DNA of 64,000 nt, taken from positions 806,001-870,000 of the forward strand of contig NZ_QQNB01000001.1 in NCBI RefSeq assembly GCF_003345355.1. The letters are read 5' to 3'. Origin of the DNA: Sphingomonas aracearum (lineage in GTDB: Bacteria; Pseudomonadota; Alphaproteobacteria; Sphingomonadales; Sphingomonadaceae). The notes beneath the pieces are model-generated. The model ran no database searches, had not been told where the DNA came from, and worked only from the letters and a program-made list of their open reading frames with translations. The stretch's first letter is position 1; every line of letters starts with the position of its first letter. Position numbers and translations under genes: made by a program. Below, piece by piece: positions 1-9,373 of the stretch.

Positions 1-509
1 CCCGCCTCGCCGCGCCCGCGCCCCGGCTGCTGATCGGCGGCTATGGCATGGGCTTCACCCTGCGCGCGGCACTGGCGGTGCTGCCGGCGCAAGCCGCGGT
101 CACCGTCGTCGAGCTGGTGCCGGAGATCCTCGACTGGGCGCGCGGGCCGATGGCCGAGCTGACCGGGGAGGCGCTGGACGATCCGCGCGTCCGGCTGGTC
201 GTCGGCGATGTCGGCGCCGCGATCGCCGCCGCGCGGCAGGATTTCGACGCGATCCTGCTGGACGTGGACAACGGCCCGGACGGCCTCACCCGCGCGGCCA
301 ATGACGGGCTCTACTCCGCCGCCGGCCTTGCCGCCGCGCGCGGCGCGCTCGCGCCCGGAGGCGTGCTGGCGGTCTGGTCCGCAGCGCCCGACCCGCGCTT
401 CACCCGGCGGCTCGCCCAGGCCGGCTTCGTCGTGGAGGAAGCCCCGGTGCGCGCGCGGGGCGGCGCCAGGGGCCTGCGCCACCATCTCTGGTTCGCGCAG
501 CGCCCCTGA
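1..509 (+). CDS. Spermidine synthase-like methyltransferase, 5' truncated
   Basis: The reading frame is open from the window edge (first full codon at base 3) to a TGA at 507-509, so only the C-terminal ~168 residues are present. Near the start is a LLIGGYGMGFT stretch, the glycine-rich loop that binds S-adenosylmethionine or its decarboxylated form in spermidine-synthase folds. It is followed by VVELVPEIL (the acidic residue that binds the nucleoside ribose) and by DAILLDVDNGPDG, the region carrying the family's catalytic Asp. This is the PF01564-like fold, but the polyamine-binding N-terminus lies outside the window. It could be a true aminopropyltransferase or one of the many uncharacterised spermidine-synthase-like methyltransferases. 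It stands apart from pyrB, which begins 81 bases later. Confidence 0.75.
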   Translation, partial: RLAAPAPRLLIGGYGMGFTLRAALAVLPAQAAVTVVELVPEILDWARGPMAELTGEALDDPRVRLVVGDVGAAIAAARQDFDAILLDVDNGPDGLTRAANDGLYSAAGLAAARGALAPGGVLAVWSAAPDPRFTRRLAQAGFVVEEAPVRARGGARGLRHHLWFAQRP

Positions 510-590
510 AGGGGGCAAGCGCGCGGTGGACGATGCGGGCGATTGGCGCTACCCGCCCTCCCATCCTCCTCCTGCCATGCGGACCCGCCG

Positions 591-1571
591 ATGCCCCAGC
601 CCGCCGCGGCCCCTTCTTCCGGCCGCCTCCATTTCCCGCACCGGCACCTCACCGGCATCGAGGGGCTGCAGCCGCACGAGATCACCTTTCTCCTCGACGA
701 GGCGGAAGGCTGGATCGAGCTGAACCGCCGCCGCGCCGAACCGGACAAGCGGCTCGCCGGCCTTACCCAGATCAACGCCTTTTTCGAGAATTCCACCCGC
801 ACGCTGCTCAGCTTCGAGATCGCCGGCAAGCGGCTCGGCGCCGACGTGGTCAACATGCATGTCGGGCAAAGCTCGGTGAAGAAGGGTGAAACGCTGATCG
901 ACACCGCCATCACGCTTAACGCCATGCGCGCGGACGTGATCGTCATTCGCCACCAGTCGTCGGGCGCGGTGCGGCTGATCGCCGACAAGGTGGACTGCCC
1001 CGTGCTCAACGCCGGCGACGGCAGCCACGAACATCCGACGCAGGCGCTGCTCGATGCGCTGACCATCCGCCGCCGCAAGGGCTCGGTCGCCGGCCAGCGC
1101 GTGGTGATCTGCGGCGACATCCTGCACAGCCGCGTTGCCCGCTCCAACATCCTGGCGCTCACCGCGCTGGCGGCGGACGTCCGCGTCTGCGCGCCCTCCA
1201 CGCTGATGCCCGCGGCGATCGAGCGCATGTTCGTGACGCCGTTCACCGATTTCGACGCGGCACTGGAAGGAGCGGACGTGGTGATGATGCTGCGCGTGCA
1301 GAACGAGCGGATGTCGGGCGGCTTTCTCCCTTCCAACCGCGAGTTCGCCGCGCGCTATGGCCTGACGGAGGAGCGGCTGAAGCGCGCCGCGCCCGATGCG
1401 CTGGTCATGCATCCCGGCCCGATGAACCGCGGGGTGGAGATCACCTCCGCCGTTGCCGACGACAAGACGCGCTCCGCCATCACCGAGCAGGTGGAGACGG
1501 GCGTGGCGGTGCGCATGGCCTGCCTGGACGTGCTGACAAGGTCGGCGCGCGGCGTGGAGGGCTGGGCATGA
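591..1571 (+). CDS. pyrB: Aspartate carbamoyltransferase catalytic subunit
   Basis: The 326-residue protein condenses carbamoyl phosphate with L-aspartate to carbamoyl aspartate, the committed step of pyrimidine synthesis, in the cytoplasm. Carbamoyl-phosphate contacts are visible: STRT at residues 68-71 and HPTQ at 148-151. The aspartate-site segment HPGPMNRG lies near residue 278. The ATG at 591 gives a normal family N-terminus; the upstream in-frame TTG at 543 would add 16 residues without family character. The stop overlaps the next start as ATGA, so translation is probably coupled to the dihydroorotase-like gene, as in bacteria whose ATCase assembles with a pseudo-dihydroorotase. Confidence 0.95.
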   Translation: MPQPAAAPSSGRLHFPHRHLTGIEGLQPHEITFLLDEAEGWIELNRRRAEPDKRLAGLTQINAFFENSTRTLLSFEIAGKRLGADVVNMHVGQSSVKKGETLIDTAITLNAMRADVIVIRHQSSGAVRLIADKVDCPVLNAGDGSHEHPTQALLDALTIRRRKGSVAGQRVVICGDILHSRVARSNILALTALAADVRVCAPSTLMPAAIERMFVTPFTDFDAALEGADVVMMLRVQNERMSGGFLPSNREFAARYGLTEERLKRAAPDALVMHPGPMNRGVEITSAVADDKTRSAITEQVETGVAVRMACLDVLTRSARGVEGWA

Positions 1572-2791
1572 GGCCGCTCGCCTTTCTCAACGCCCGGCTC
1601 GTCTGCCCGGCCGGTGGCGAGCGCGAGGGCGCGCTGCTGGTGGTGGACGAGGCGATCGCCGCGACGGGCACGATCGACATCCCGTCGCATGCGGAGGTGA
1701 TCGACTGCAACGGCGCGCATCTCGCCCCCGCGATCGTCGACCTCGGCGTGCGCGCGATCGACCTGCCCGCCTTTCATGCCGGCGGCATCGTCCGCGTCGG
1801 CCTGATGCCGGACCAGTCGCCGGTGCTGGACGAGCCCGGCGCGGTGCAGCGCGCCGCGCTGATCGGCCGGCCCGACCTGTGGATCCATCCCATCGCCGCC
1901 GCCACCCGCGCGCTGGCCGGGGTGGAGCTGGGCGAAATGGCGCTGACCCACGCGGCGGGCGCGCGCGCGGTCGGCACCGGTGCGCGCTGGATCGCCGATT
2001 CGGGCGTGATGCGGCGCGTGCTGGCCTATGCCGCCGACCTTGGCCTGCCGGTGATCGCCCATGCCGAGGATGGCGGCCTGACCGGCAACGCCGTCGCCAC
2101 CGCCGGCGAGACGGCGACGCGCATGGGCCTGCCTTCCGCACCCTCGCTGGCCGAGCCGCTGGCGATCGCCCGCGACCTCCTGCTGGCGGAGGAAACCGGC
2201 GCCCGGCTTCACCTGCGCGAGGTGACCACCGCCGCGGGGTTCAAGCTGGTGCGCGCCGCCAAGCGCCGCGGCGTGGCCGTTACCTGCGGCATCACCCCGG
2301 CGCACCTCCTCCTGTCCGACATCGCGATGAGCGACTTCCGCACCTTCCTGCGCCTGTCCCCTCCCCTGCGCGACGAAAGCGATCGGCAGGCGGCGCTGGC
2401 CGCGCTGGCGGACGGGACGATCGACGTGCTGTGTTCCGGCCACGACCCGCGCGGTCCGGAGGAGAAGCGCCTGCCGTTCGCGGATGCGACACCCGGCATG
2501 GCGGGGGCGGAAACGCTGCTCGCCCTGAGCCTGGGGCTGGTGCGCGACGAGCGGCTGTCGCTGGACCGCTTGTTCGCGCTGCTCGCGGCCAATCCTGCGC
2601 GTCTGTTGGGCGTGGAGACGGGCACGCTGGAAGTGGGCCGGCCGGCCGACCTCCTGGTCTTCGACCGCGACGCCCCGTGGCAGATCGACGGCGACCGCTT
2701 CCGCGCCAGGGCCGGCAACACGCCGTTCGACGGGCTGCCGGTGCAGGGCAAGGTGGTTCAGCTGTTCAAGGGCGGCCGGGCGCTGGCCTGA
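1568..2791 (+). CDS. Dihydroorotase-like protein, probably non-catalytic ATCase partner
   Basis: This 407-residue amidohydrolase-fold protein overlaps pyrB by four bases. Overall it matches dihydroorotase, but key metal and catalytic residues are changed. The DxHxH metal motif after the first beta strand reads VDLGVRAI (about residues 57-64) with no histidines. The histidine of the HVST-type motif is Arg in LHLREVTT, and the catalytic Asp of the DHAPH motif is Gly in SGHDPRG. The AHAED histidine is kept. In Pseudomonas-type pyrB-pyrC' pairs such an inactive homologue is needed to assemble active aspartate carbamoyltransferase, which is the likely role here. A true dihydroorotase should then be encoded elsewhere. 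Confidence 0.88.
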   Translation: MRPLAFLNARLVCPAGGEREGALLVVDEAIAATGTIDIPSHAEVIDCNGAHLAPAIVDLGVRAIDLPAFHAGGIVRVGLMPDQSPVLDEPGAVQRAALIGRPDLWIHPIAAATRALAGVELGEMALTHAAGARAVGTGARWIADSGVMRRVLAYAADLGLPVIAHAEDGGLTGNAVATAGETATRMGLPSAPSLAEPLAIARDLLLAEETGARLHLREVTTAAGFKLVRAAKRRGVAVTCGITPAHLLLSDIAMSDFRTFLRLSPPLRDESDRQAALAALADGTIDVLCSGHDPRGPEEKRLPFADATPGMAGAETLLALSLGLVRDERLSLDRLFALLAANPARLLGVETGTLEVGRPADLLVFDRDAPWQIDGDRFRARAGNTPFDGLPVQGKVVQLFKGGRALA

Positions 2792-2820
2792 CCGCTAAAG
2801 GACGGCTCGGGTCCGCCGCC

Positions 2821-4143
2821 TCAGCGCGAGGCGACCTGCATGCCCGCCTTCAGCCACGCCGCCATCTGGTCGCCGGCGCCGATGCGCACGAAGCACTTGC
2901 CGCCCTTGGCGCGCCACGACGCGCACAGCCGCGTCGCCTCGCCCCGGGGGAACCCGCCCACCGACAGCCGGTAGAAACTGCCCCCCTTCACCGACGCGTT
3001 CACGCCCTGCGGCTGATAGGCGGCGAACAGCGGCGCCCGGCTGCGAATGGCGGCCCACCGGTCGCGGGCCACCGACGCGCTCTGGAAGGCGCCGAGCTGC
3101 ACGTAATAATTGCCCCGTGCCGGCGCGTCGGTCGCCACGGTGGCCAGCGACGGAGCGCTTGCCAGCCGCGCCTTGTAGGGCGCGCGGGCGACCAGCACCG
3201 GCGCGCTGCGCGCTGGCAGCGCCTGCAGCACTTCGCGCGGCGCGGCAAAGCGGATCGCCACGGCGGCGGCGTTCAGCTCCGCCGGCGCGGCGGCGACCTC
3301 CACCGGCTTGCCCGGCAGCGCGGGCGCCGGCACGGCGATCTCCACCACCGCCTTGCCCGCGGACTGGCCGGGCATGAACGCCTCCACCGGCGCCGCCTCC
3401 GCCACGCCCACCGGCGCGTTGAGCGCCAGCGCCACCGGCATGCCGGCATCCATCACCGGCTGCACGCCCAGCAGGCTTGCCACCTGGTCGGACGCGGATT
3501 TCGGCTTGGCGAACTGCGCCCAGTGCATGATGCGCTTGTCCGCCTCCAGGGGCGGCAGGTCGACCGAAACCATCGTCTTGGCCATCTGCCACTGGCCGGC
3601 GAGCGCCAGCGCCAGCGCGAAATTCTGCCGCGTCTTGGCATCGGCATCCGGCGCACGCACCGCGGCGCCCAGGATCTCCACGGCAGCGCTCGGGTCGCCG
3701 GCCAGCGCGATGGCAAGGCCGCGGTCGCTCGGCGCGATCGTCCGGGCATTGGCGTCCAGCGTCTCGCGCGCCGCGCTCCACTGCCCCTCGGCGATCTGCG
3801 CCAGCGCGAGGTTCAGCGCCGCGCGACCGTCCTGCGGGTCCAGCGTCAGCGCATCGGCAAAGGCGGAATGCGCGGAGGTGAAGCGGCCCGCCTTCATGTA
3901 GCTGAGGCCCAGCAGCGTGCGATAGCTCGCCACCTGCGGCGCGAAGCGCACCGCGGCCTCGGCATGCGCCACCGCCTCTTCGGCGCGCGCCTTGTCGAGC
4001 AGCTTGCCCGCGCGGCCCGCTTCCTGGCGCGCGGCCTTCAGCGTCTTGGCGTCCCCGTGATCGGCGGCGGTGACACCGGCAGCGGCGATCCCGCCGAGAA
4101 CGAGCGCCGAGGCACCCAGGGCAATGGCGGCACGAAGGGTCAT
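2821..4143 (-). CDS. Secreted TPR and SPOR domain protein
   Basis: This 440-residue protein starts at the ATG at 4143, which gives a hydrophobic signal segment (about residues 4-24, LRAAIALGASALVLGG). The next ~150 residues are helical tetratricopeptide-like repeats (SYRTLLGLSYMKAGRF, AALNLALAQIAEGQW). A low-complexity Ala/Pro/Val linker follows, then a C-terminal SPOR domain (GNYYVQLGAFQSAS to CFVRIGAG). SPOR domains bind denuded septal peptidoglycan, so the protein probably acts in the periplasm at the division site. It is the last gene of a leftward operon after parA and a 183-residue protein, overlapping the latter's stop by four bases. The molecular role is not known. Confidence 0.8.
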   Translation of the reverse strand: MTLRAAIALGASALVLGGIAAAGVTAADHGDAKTLKAARQEAGRAGKLLDKARAEEAVAHAEAAVRFAPQVASYRTLLGLSYMKAGRFTSAHSAFADALTLDPQDGRAALNLALAQIAEGQWSAARETLDANARTIAPSDRGLAIALAGDPSAAVEILGAAVRAPDADAKTRQNFALALALAGQWQMAKTMVSVDLPPLEADKRIMHWAQFAKPKSASDQVASLLGVQPVMDAGMPVALALNAPVGVAEAAPVEAFMPGQSAGKAVVEIAVPAPALPGKPVEVAAAPAELNAAAVAIRFAAPREVLQALPARSAPVLVARAPYKARLASAPSLATVATDAPARGNYYVQLGAFQSASVARDRWAAIRSRAPLFAAYQPQGVNASVKGGSFYRLSVGGFPRGEATRLCASWRAKGGKCFVRIGAGDQMAAWLKAGMQVASR

Positions 4144-4691
4144 CGAGTCTCTCCCGAGGACTTGCCCGGTTCGGCACATTGGCGTGCAAGCTCCTCGATC
4201 TCGGGCAAGGTGGCGAGGAACTGGTCCAGCGCCTCGGTGACGAGAAGCTGGGCGGAACGGTTGCGGGTCGCGCTGGCCAGCCGCAGGCGCAGGTGGCGCT
4301 CGGCATCCAGGCGCAGGGTGAACGCGGCCTTGGCACCGCGCGTCACGGGCGCACGGGCGATCCGCGGCCTGGCCGGCTCGGCGGTGTTTGCGGCCGCAGG
4401 CTCCGGCTCCGGCTCGGCGACCGCCGCGGAGGGAGCGAACTCGTGTTCCAGCGCCTCGCGCTGGCGCAGCACCGGCGGCACCGGCGCTTCCGCCGGCAGC
4501 TCGGCTGCGGGCGCGGGCGTCGGCTCCGACGCGGACGCATCGCCCATGTCGTTCCAGCCGAGATCGTCGAGCGCTTCGCCAGGTCCGCCGAACCCGCCGA
4601 ACCCTTGCGGGCGCATGGCGGGGCGGGCCTGCCCCTTGCGGGCGAGCAAACCCGAGGAAAGCGAGGCGAGTGGCTTTGGCTGTCCGAACAT
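4140..4691 (-). CDS. Conserved hypothetical protein in parA operon
   Basis: The 183-residue protein starts at the ATG at 4691, 11 bases after parA ends; longer upstream extensions run through parA in the wrong frame. The N-terminal half is Pro/Ala/Glu-rich and probably disordered (MFGQPKPLASLSSG onward). The C-terminal ~60 residues are basic and helical (FTLRLDAERHLRLRLASAT then RSAQLLVTEALDQFLATLPEIEELA). That tail resembles a ribbon-helix-helix element: one strand, two helices. ParA partners often use this fold, so a DNA-binding or ParA-regulating partner is plausible. This is inference from pattern and position; no family is recognised with confidence. Confidence 0.7.
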   Translation of the reverse strand: MFGQPKPLASLSSGLLARKGQARPAMRPQGFGGFGGPGEALDDLGWNDMGDASASEPTPAPAAELPAEAPVPPVLRQREALEHEFAPSAAVAEPEPEPAAANTAEPARPRIARAPVTRGAKAAFTLRLDAERHLRLRLASATRNRSAQLLVTEALDQFLATLPEIEELARQCAEPGKSSGETR

Positions 4692-4702
4692 CGCCACCCT
4701 CC

Positions 4703-5416
4703 TCAGCTCACCACGCGGCGGCCGAAGCCGCCCGAGGCGTTGCGCGGCGCCCCGAAGCTCGCCGCGCTGGGCGCGGAGAACACGGTGCGGCGGAAATTCT
4801 TCTCCAGCCGGTCGGAGATGTACGACCACAAGGCCTGCACCTCGCCGGCGGAGCGGCTCTTGGGGTCCACTTCCATCACCGTGCGCCCGTCGATCATGGA
4901 GGCGGCGAAATCGGTGCGGTGGTGAAGGGTGACCGGCGCCACCGTGCCGTGCTGCGACAGCGCCACCGCGGCTTCGGACGTGATCTTCGCCTTCGGCGTC
5001 GCGCCGTTCACCACGAACAGCAAGGGCTTGCCCGCCCGCTCGCACAGGTCAACGGTGGCGCCCACCGCGCGCAGGTCGTGCGGGCTGGGGCGGGTCGGGA
5101 TCACGATCAGCTCGGCGACCGCGATCACGCTCTGGATCGCCATGGTGATGGCCGGCGGCGTGTCGATCATCGCCAGCTTGAAGCCCTGCTGGCGCAGCAC
5201 CTCCAGGTCGGCGGCGAGCCGCGCCACGGTGGTCTGCGCGAACGCCGGATACTCGGTCTGCCGCTCGTTCCACCAATCGGACAGCGATCCCTGCGGATCG
5301 ATGTCGATCAGCACCACCGGGCCGGCGCCGGCCAGCTGTGCCTGGGTGGCGAGATGGCCGGACAGGGTGGTCTTGCCCGATCCGCCTTTCTGTGATGCCA
5401 TGGCGAGAACGCGCAT
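4703..5416 (-). CDS. ParA-family partitioning ATPase
   Basis: The 237-residue cytoplasmic ATPase carries a deviant Walker A motif, KGGSGKTT at residues 10-17, with the signature lysine typical of ParA/MinD. A switch I-like DIDPQGS and a Walker B-like MIDTPP follow. The start at 5416 places the P-loop ten residues in, as in ParA; an upstream in-frame start adds a basic tail lacking family character. No ParB gene is next to it. Its partners appear to be the two downstream genes, one carrying a SPOR domain, which points to positioning of an envelope or division component rather than plasmid partition. A divergent promoter region of 174 bases separates it from the rightward Sel1 gene. Confidence 0.88.
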   Translation of the reverse strand: MRVLAMASQKGGSGKTTLSGHLATQAQLAGAGPVVLIDIDPQGSLSDWWNERQTEYPAFAQTTVARLAADLEVLRQQGFKLAMIDTPPAITMAIQSVIAVAELIVIPTRPSPHDLRAVGATVDLCERAGKPLLFVVNGATPKAKITSEAAVALSQHGTVAPVTLHHRTDFAASMIDGRTVMEVDPKSRSAGEVQALWSYISDRLEKNFRRTVFSAPSAASFGAPRNASGGFGRRVVS

Positions 5417-5590
5417 GAATGCCCCTGATTTGCCCCGTCTACGCTGCCGAAGTGACACGGGAGGCATCAAGAAGAGGTTAACGGAGCTCCGCGGGCCGGC
5501 GAAACGGGTCGCTGGTGAAGGAAATCTTTGCCATGTCGGCCCGTCGCTGCATTATGGCGGCGAACGGCAAGAAACAGCGGGATCAGGATC

Positions 5591-6685
5591 ATGCGGGCGG
5601 GAACCATCATTGCGGCAGCGGCGCTGCTCGCGTCGGCCGGGCCGGCGCTGGCCGACACCAAGGCGGGCGTCGAGGCGTGGCAGCGCGGCGACTATCGCAC
5701 CGCCGTCAACGAATGGCGCGCCGCCGCCAGGGCGAACGACGCCGACGCGCAGTTCAATCTCGGCCAGGCCTACAAGCTCGGCCGCGGCGTGCCCGTGGAC
5801 CTGCCGGTCGCGGAAAGCTGGTACCAGAAGGCCGCCGCGCAGGGCCATCCCGATGCCGAGACCAATTACGGCCTGATCCTGTTCCAGAACGGCAAGCGCG
5901 ACCAGGCGCGGCCGTGGCTGGAAAAGGCGGTCGCCCGCGGCGAGCCGCGCGCGCAGCTGGTGCTCGGCACCATGCTCTACAATGGCGACGGCGTGCCCCG
6001 CGACTGGCCCCGCGCTTATGCGCTGATGGTCCGCGCGTCCGGCTCCGGCATGGAACAGGCGACGCAGGTGCGCGCGCAGATGGACCAGTATATCCCGGAG
6101 GATCAGCGCCGCGCCGGCCTCGATCTCGCCCGCCAGTACGAGGCGCAGGCGCAGCGCCCGGCGCTGCCGCCGGTCGCGATGGCACAGAACGTCCCTCCGC
6201 CGCCATCCCGCCCGATCCGCGGCCAGCCGGTGCCCCCTTCGGCCGCCGTGGACGAGGGCGTGACCGCCGCCCCCCGTCCGATCCCGGCACCCGCGAGGGA
6301 CGGCCGCGGCGCCGTCTCGCGCCCCGCCCCCGGCGTGTACGGCAGCGGCCAGGTGCCGCCGCCGGCGGAGCCGAGCCGTCCGGTCGTCACCACCCGCCCC
6401 GCGCCGCGCGCGCCCGCTCCCGCGCCGGCCCCGGTGCCCGTCCGCGGCAAGGGCTGGCGCGTGCAGTTCGGCGCGTTTCGCGACGAAGCAAACGCTAAGG
6501 CGCTGTGGGAACAGCTCAAGGCCGGCGTTCCCGCGCTGGCCGGCGCGCAGCCGTTCCTGGTCCATGCCGGCAGCCTCACCCGGCTCCAGGCCGGACCCTT
6601 CGCCTCCTCCGCGGCGGTGGCCAAGGTCTGTGCGGGCGTGAAGGCGGGTGTTCCGGGCACTCCTTGCGTGCCGGTTGCGCCGTAG
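5591..6685 (+). CDS. Secreted Sel1-repeat and SPOR domain protein
   Basis: The 364-residue protein starts at the ATG at 5591 with a signal peptide (MRAGTIIAAAALLASAGPALAD). Residues ~25-165 contain Sel1-like repeats such as AQFNLGQAYKLGRGVPVD and AQLVLGTMLYNGDGVPRD. A long Pro/Ala/Arg linker follows, and the C-terminal ~70 residues form a SPOR domain (GWRVQFGAFRDEANA onward). Architecture and position mirror the divergent TPR-SPOR protein, so both probably act at septal peptidoglycan in the periplasm. The next gene begins eight bases after the stop. The specific function is unknown. Confidence 0.82.
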   Translation: MRAGTIIAAAALLASAGPALADTKAGVEAWQRGDYRTAVNEWRAAARANDADAQFNLGQAYKLGRGVPVDLPVAESWYQKAAAQGHPDAETNYGLILFQNGKRDQARPWLEKAVARGEPRAQLVLGTMLYNGDGVPRDWPRAYALMVRASGSGMEQATQVRAQMDQYIPEDQRRAGLDLARQYEAQAQRPALPPVAMAQNVPPPPSRPIRGQPVPPSAAVDEGVTAAPRPIPAPARDGRGAVSRPAPGVYGSGQVPPPAEPSRPVVTTRPAPRAPAPAPAPVPVRGKGWRVQFGAFRDEANAKALWEQLKAGVPALAGAQPFLVHAGSLTRLQAGPFASSAAVAKVCAGVKAGVPGTPCVPVAP

Positions 6686-6692
6686 GCGCCGC

Positions 6693-7562
6693 ATGCGCGC
6701 CGGTCGGCCTTCCGGTTGGCTGCCCGCTCTGGCGGTGCTCCTCGCGGTTCAGCCCGCCACCGCGCCTGCGCAACAGGAGGCGCCCAAGAAGGACATCGTC
6801 GTCCGCGCGCCGGACGGGCGCACCGCGCAGGAGGCTCGGCGCTTCGTGCGGCAGGTGGCAACCGCGCGGGAGGGGCAGCTTTCCCGCTTTGCCGCGCCGG
6901 TCTGCCCGCTTGTCGTCGGGCTGGCGCCCCCGTCCAATGCTGCGATCGAGAACCGTATCCGGCAAGTCGCGGCGGAGGCGTCGGTCAAGCAGGGCAAGCC
7001 GCAATGCGCCGCCAATCTCCTGCTGGTGGTCGCGCAGGATGCCGACGCCTTCGTGACGGCCACCCGCCGCCGCCTGCCGGGCATCTTCAACGATCTTCCC
7101 GCTGCGGAACTCAGCCGCGCCCTGAAGAGCGGTCCGGTTCACGCCTGGAACAGCGTGGAGGTGCAGAACGAGGACGGCGAGCGGATCAGCGGAGCGACCG
7201 ACGAGGGCGTGAAGATCCTGGTGGTGCGGCGCGCTTCCCGCATGTTCGAAACCACGCAGCAGGTGGTCTGGCGTTCCGTTCTGGTCATCAACGCGCAGGC
7301 GCTTGCCGGAAAGACACTGACCCAGCTCGCGGATTATGCCGCCATGCGGACCCTGGCGGGCGCCCGACCGCCCGAAAGGCCGGGCGGCCCGGATACGATC
7401 CTCACCTTGTTCGACGACGGGCCGCCGCCGCCGGCGCAGATGACCGATGTCGACAGAGGCTTTCTGCGCGGGCTCTACCGGACCCGGCCGAACGGCAGGG
7501 CGATCACCGAAACGCACACCATCGTCCGCTCGATCGTCAAGCAGACGCAGGTGCCGCAATAG
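6693..7562 (+). CDS. Secreted hypothetical protein
   Basis: This 289-residue protein has a signal peptide ending near AQQ (GWLPALAVLLAVQPATAPAQQ). The start at 6693, eight bases after the preceding stop, puts the signal peptide at the N-terminus; the longer in-frame version does not. The mature part is mixed alpha/beta with two cysteines (CPLVVGL and QCAANLLLVV), which might form a disulfide. No known domain is recognised. The tight spacing suggests co-transcription with the Sel1-SPOR gene, hence a periplasmic or envelope role, but that is only inference. Confidence 0.7.
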   Translation: MRAGRPSGWLPALAVLLAVQPATAPAQQEAPKKDIVVRAPDGRTAQEARRFVRQVATAREGQLSRFAAPVCPLVVGLAPPSNAAIENRIRQVAAEASVKQGKPQCAANLLLVVAQDADAFVTATRRRLPGIFNDLPAAELSRALKSGPVHAWNSVEVQNEDGERISGATDEGVKILVVRRASRMFETTQQVVWRSVLVINAQALAGKTLTQLADYAAMRTLAGARPPERPGGPDTILTLFDDGPPPPAQMTDVDRGFLRGLYRTRPNGRAITETHTIVRSIVKQTQVPQ

Positions 7563-7586
7563 GCCGCTCCCGCCAGCACCATTGCC

Positions 7587-8411
7587 CTACCCGCTCAGCG
7601 CCCACCTGAGCACCCGCCCCACCCCCAGCGCGCCCAGCCGCACCACCGGGCGGCCCGGCAGCGGCACGTCCAGCCGGTGCATGGCGCGCGCCCAGGCGGG
7701 CAGCATGTCCACGCCGGCCTGCAGCATCAGCGTGGTCGCCGGCGCCAGCGCGGCATAGGGCGCGCGTTGCCGCAGCACCGCTTCCTGCACCGCCTTTGTC
7801 CGCGCGTCGAAGCGCAAGGCGGGGCGCATGGCCGCAAGGTAGCGCTCCGCGGCATGGCGGCTGCGCGGCACGTCCGGCGCGCCCAGTTTCGCCGCCACCA
7901 GCGCCATCTCCTCGAAATAGTGGTCCTGCCGCGCCCGCGGCATCAGCGCGTCCTTGTAGCGCAGATGCGCGCGCAGGAAGCTGTCCGCCTCCGCCACGTG
8001 CACCCATTCGAGCAGGTCCGGATCGCTCGCCGAATAGGGCGTGCCGTCGGGCAGCATGCCGGTGACGCGATCGTGCACCGCGCGCACGCGGGCGATCATG
8101 GACTCCGCCGCCGCGGTCGAGCCGAAGGTCGTCACGCTGAGGAACTGCGCCGTGCGCTTCAGCCGGCCGGACATGTCGCCGCTCACGTCCGAATGGTCCC
8201 ACACGCCCGCCAGCGCGCCGGGATGCAGCATCTGGAGCAGCAGCGCGGAAATGCCGCCGATCATCATGGCGGTGAAGTCGCCATGCACTTCCCACGCCGC
8301 CGAGCCCGGGCCGAACAGCCCGTCGTCGCCGGGCGGGCGCGTCAGGTCGATCTCGCCCGAACCCACCCAGCCGCGCACCTGCCCGGCAATGGCGCCCCGC
8401 AGGTCGCTCAC
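7587..8411 (-). CDS. DUF2236 / MpaB-like oxygenase family protein
   Basis: This 274-residue protein matches the DUF2236 (MpaB-like) family, with the hallmark WEVHGDFTAMMIGGISALLLQMLHP segment in two adjoining motifs and the AAESMIARVRAVHDRVTG helix. Some members of this broad family are haem-binding oxygenases; the substrate here is unknown. The start is a GTG at 8411, chosen because it overlaps the TGA of the upstream oxidoreductase (GTGA) and matches the family N-terminus. Translational coupling to the quinone oxidoreductase suggests a joint redox role. The function remains putative. Confidence 0.78.
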   Translation of the reverse strand: MSDLRGAIAGQVRGWVGSGEIDLTRPPGDDGLFGPGSAAWEVHGDFTAMMIGGISALLLQMLHPGALAGVWDHSDVSGDMSGRLKRTAQFLSVTTFGSTAAAESMIARVRAVHDRVTGMLPDGTPYSASDPDLLEWVHVAEADSFLRAHLRYKDALMPRARQDHYFEEMALVAAKLGAPDVPRSRHAAERYLAAMRPALRFDARTKAVQEAVLRQRAPYAALAPATTLMLQAGVDMLPAWARAMHRLDVPLPGRPVVRLGALGVGRVLRWALSG

Positions 8412-9373
8412 GGCAGCAGCACCAGCTTGCCGCGGTGGCGGCTGCCTTGCAGGCTCTCGAACGCCTCGCGCCACCGCGCCAGCGGCAGGGCGGCATCGAC
8501 GTGCGGGCGCAGCAGCCCGCGCGCCGCCATGTCCCATATCGCTTTCTCGTTCTCGGCACCCCGCTCCGGATAGCGGCGTGCATATTCGCCGGCGCGCACG
8601 CCGATCACGGAAAAGCCTTTGATGAGCGGAATGTTGCTCGGCACGGTCGCGATCCGCCCAGAAGTGAACCCGGTCACCAACAATCGACCGCCGAAAGCGA
8701 TGCAGCGCGTGCTCTCGTCGAAAACGTCGCCGCCCACCGGATCGACCACCACGTCCGCGCCGCCCCCGGTCAGTTCCTTCACCGCCGCGCGAAAGCCGGT
8801 CGCGGGCAGCACCGGCACCGCGAACCGCTCCGCGATCCACGCCCGCTTTTCCGCCGATCGCGACGTGGCGATCGCCCGCGCGCCCAGCACCTGCGCCAGG
8901 TCCAGCGCGGCGAGCCCCACCCCGCCGCTCGCGCCATGCACCAGCACCCACTCGCCCGGCTGCACCCGCGCCAGCCGCACCAGCGCGACATAGGCGGTGA
9001 GGTAAACCGCGCCGATGCTCGCGGCGGTGGCGAAATCCAGCGCCTCCGGCAGCGCCCGCACCCGCGCGGCGTCCACCGCCACCTGCTCCGCCAGCCCGCC
9101 GGTGCGCGTCGCCGCCACCACCCGGTCGCCGGGCGCAAAGCCGGTCCCGGCCGCCGCCTCGATCACCTCGCCCGCCACTTCCATGCCCGGCACGAAGGGC
9201 AGCGGCGGCTTCAGCTGATAGGCCCCGCGCGTCATCAGCAGGTCGGGATAGTTGAGCGACGCCGCGCGCACCCGCACCAGCACCTGTTCCGGCCCGCGAA
9301 CCGGTGCGGCAACGGTCGCCGGCGCGGTGCCGGAAAGATCGTCCGACAGCGCCGAGACGACCAGCGCGCGCAT
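8408..9373 (-). CDS. NADPH:quinone oxidoreductase, zinc-free MDR family
   Basis: From the ATG at 9373 the protein is 321 residues, the usual size for zeta-crystallin-type quinone reductases of the medium-chain dehydrogenase superfamily. The GroES-like half (NYPDLLMTRGAYQLKPPLPFVPGMEVAGEV, split here by family convention) is followed by the nucleotide-binding glycine motif HGASGGVGLAALDLA and the tail GKLVLLP. No zinc-binding cysteine set is present. A GGAG lies just before this ATG. The frame also stays open upstream for 63 codons to an ATG at 9562, discussed as a separate observation. The gene ends overlapping the DUF2236 start and lies just after nadA, three bases beyond its stop if the long form is used. 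Confidence 0.85.
   Translation of the reverse strand: MRALVVSALSDDLSGTAPATVAAPVRGPEQVLVRVRAASLNYPDLLMTRGAYQLKPPLPFVPGMEVAGEVIEAAAGTGFAPGDRVVAATRTGGLAEQVAVDAARVRALPEALDFATAASIGAVYLTAYVALVRLARVQPGEWVLVHGASGGVGLAALDLAQVLGARAIATSRSAEKRAWIAERFAVPVLPATGFRAAVKELTGGGADVVVDPVGGDVFDESTRCIAFGGRLLVTGFTSGRIATVPSNIPLIKGFSVIGVRAGEYARRYPERGAENEKAIWDMAARGLLRPHVDAALPLARWREAFESLQGSRHRGKLVLLP

Noticed and set aside
1879..4932. A 1017-codon open frame on the plus strand across pyrC-like, SPOR and parA genes
   Set aside because: It is an antisense/out-of-frame shadow in GC-rich DNA; its product is an Arg/Gly/Pro-rich low-complexity string and the minus-strand genes beneath it have clear domains.
4140..5045. A 301-residue version of the parA-operon middle gene
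   Set aside because: The first ~118 residues overlap parA out of frame; the ATG at 4691 just after the parA stop gives the coherent protein.
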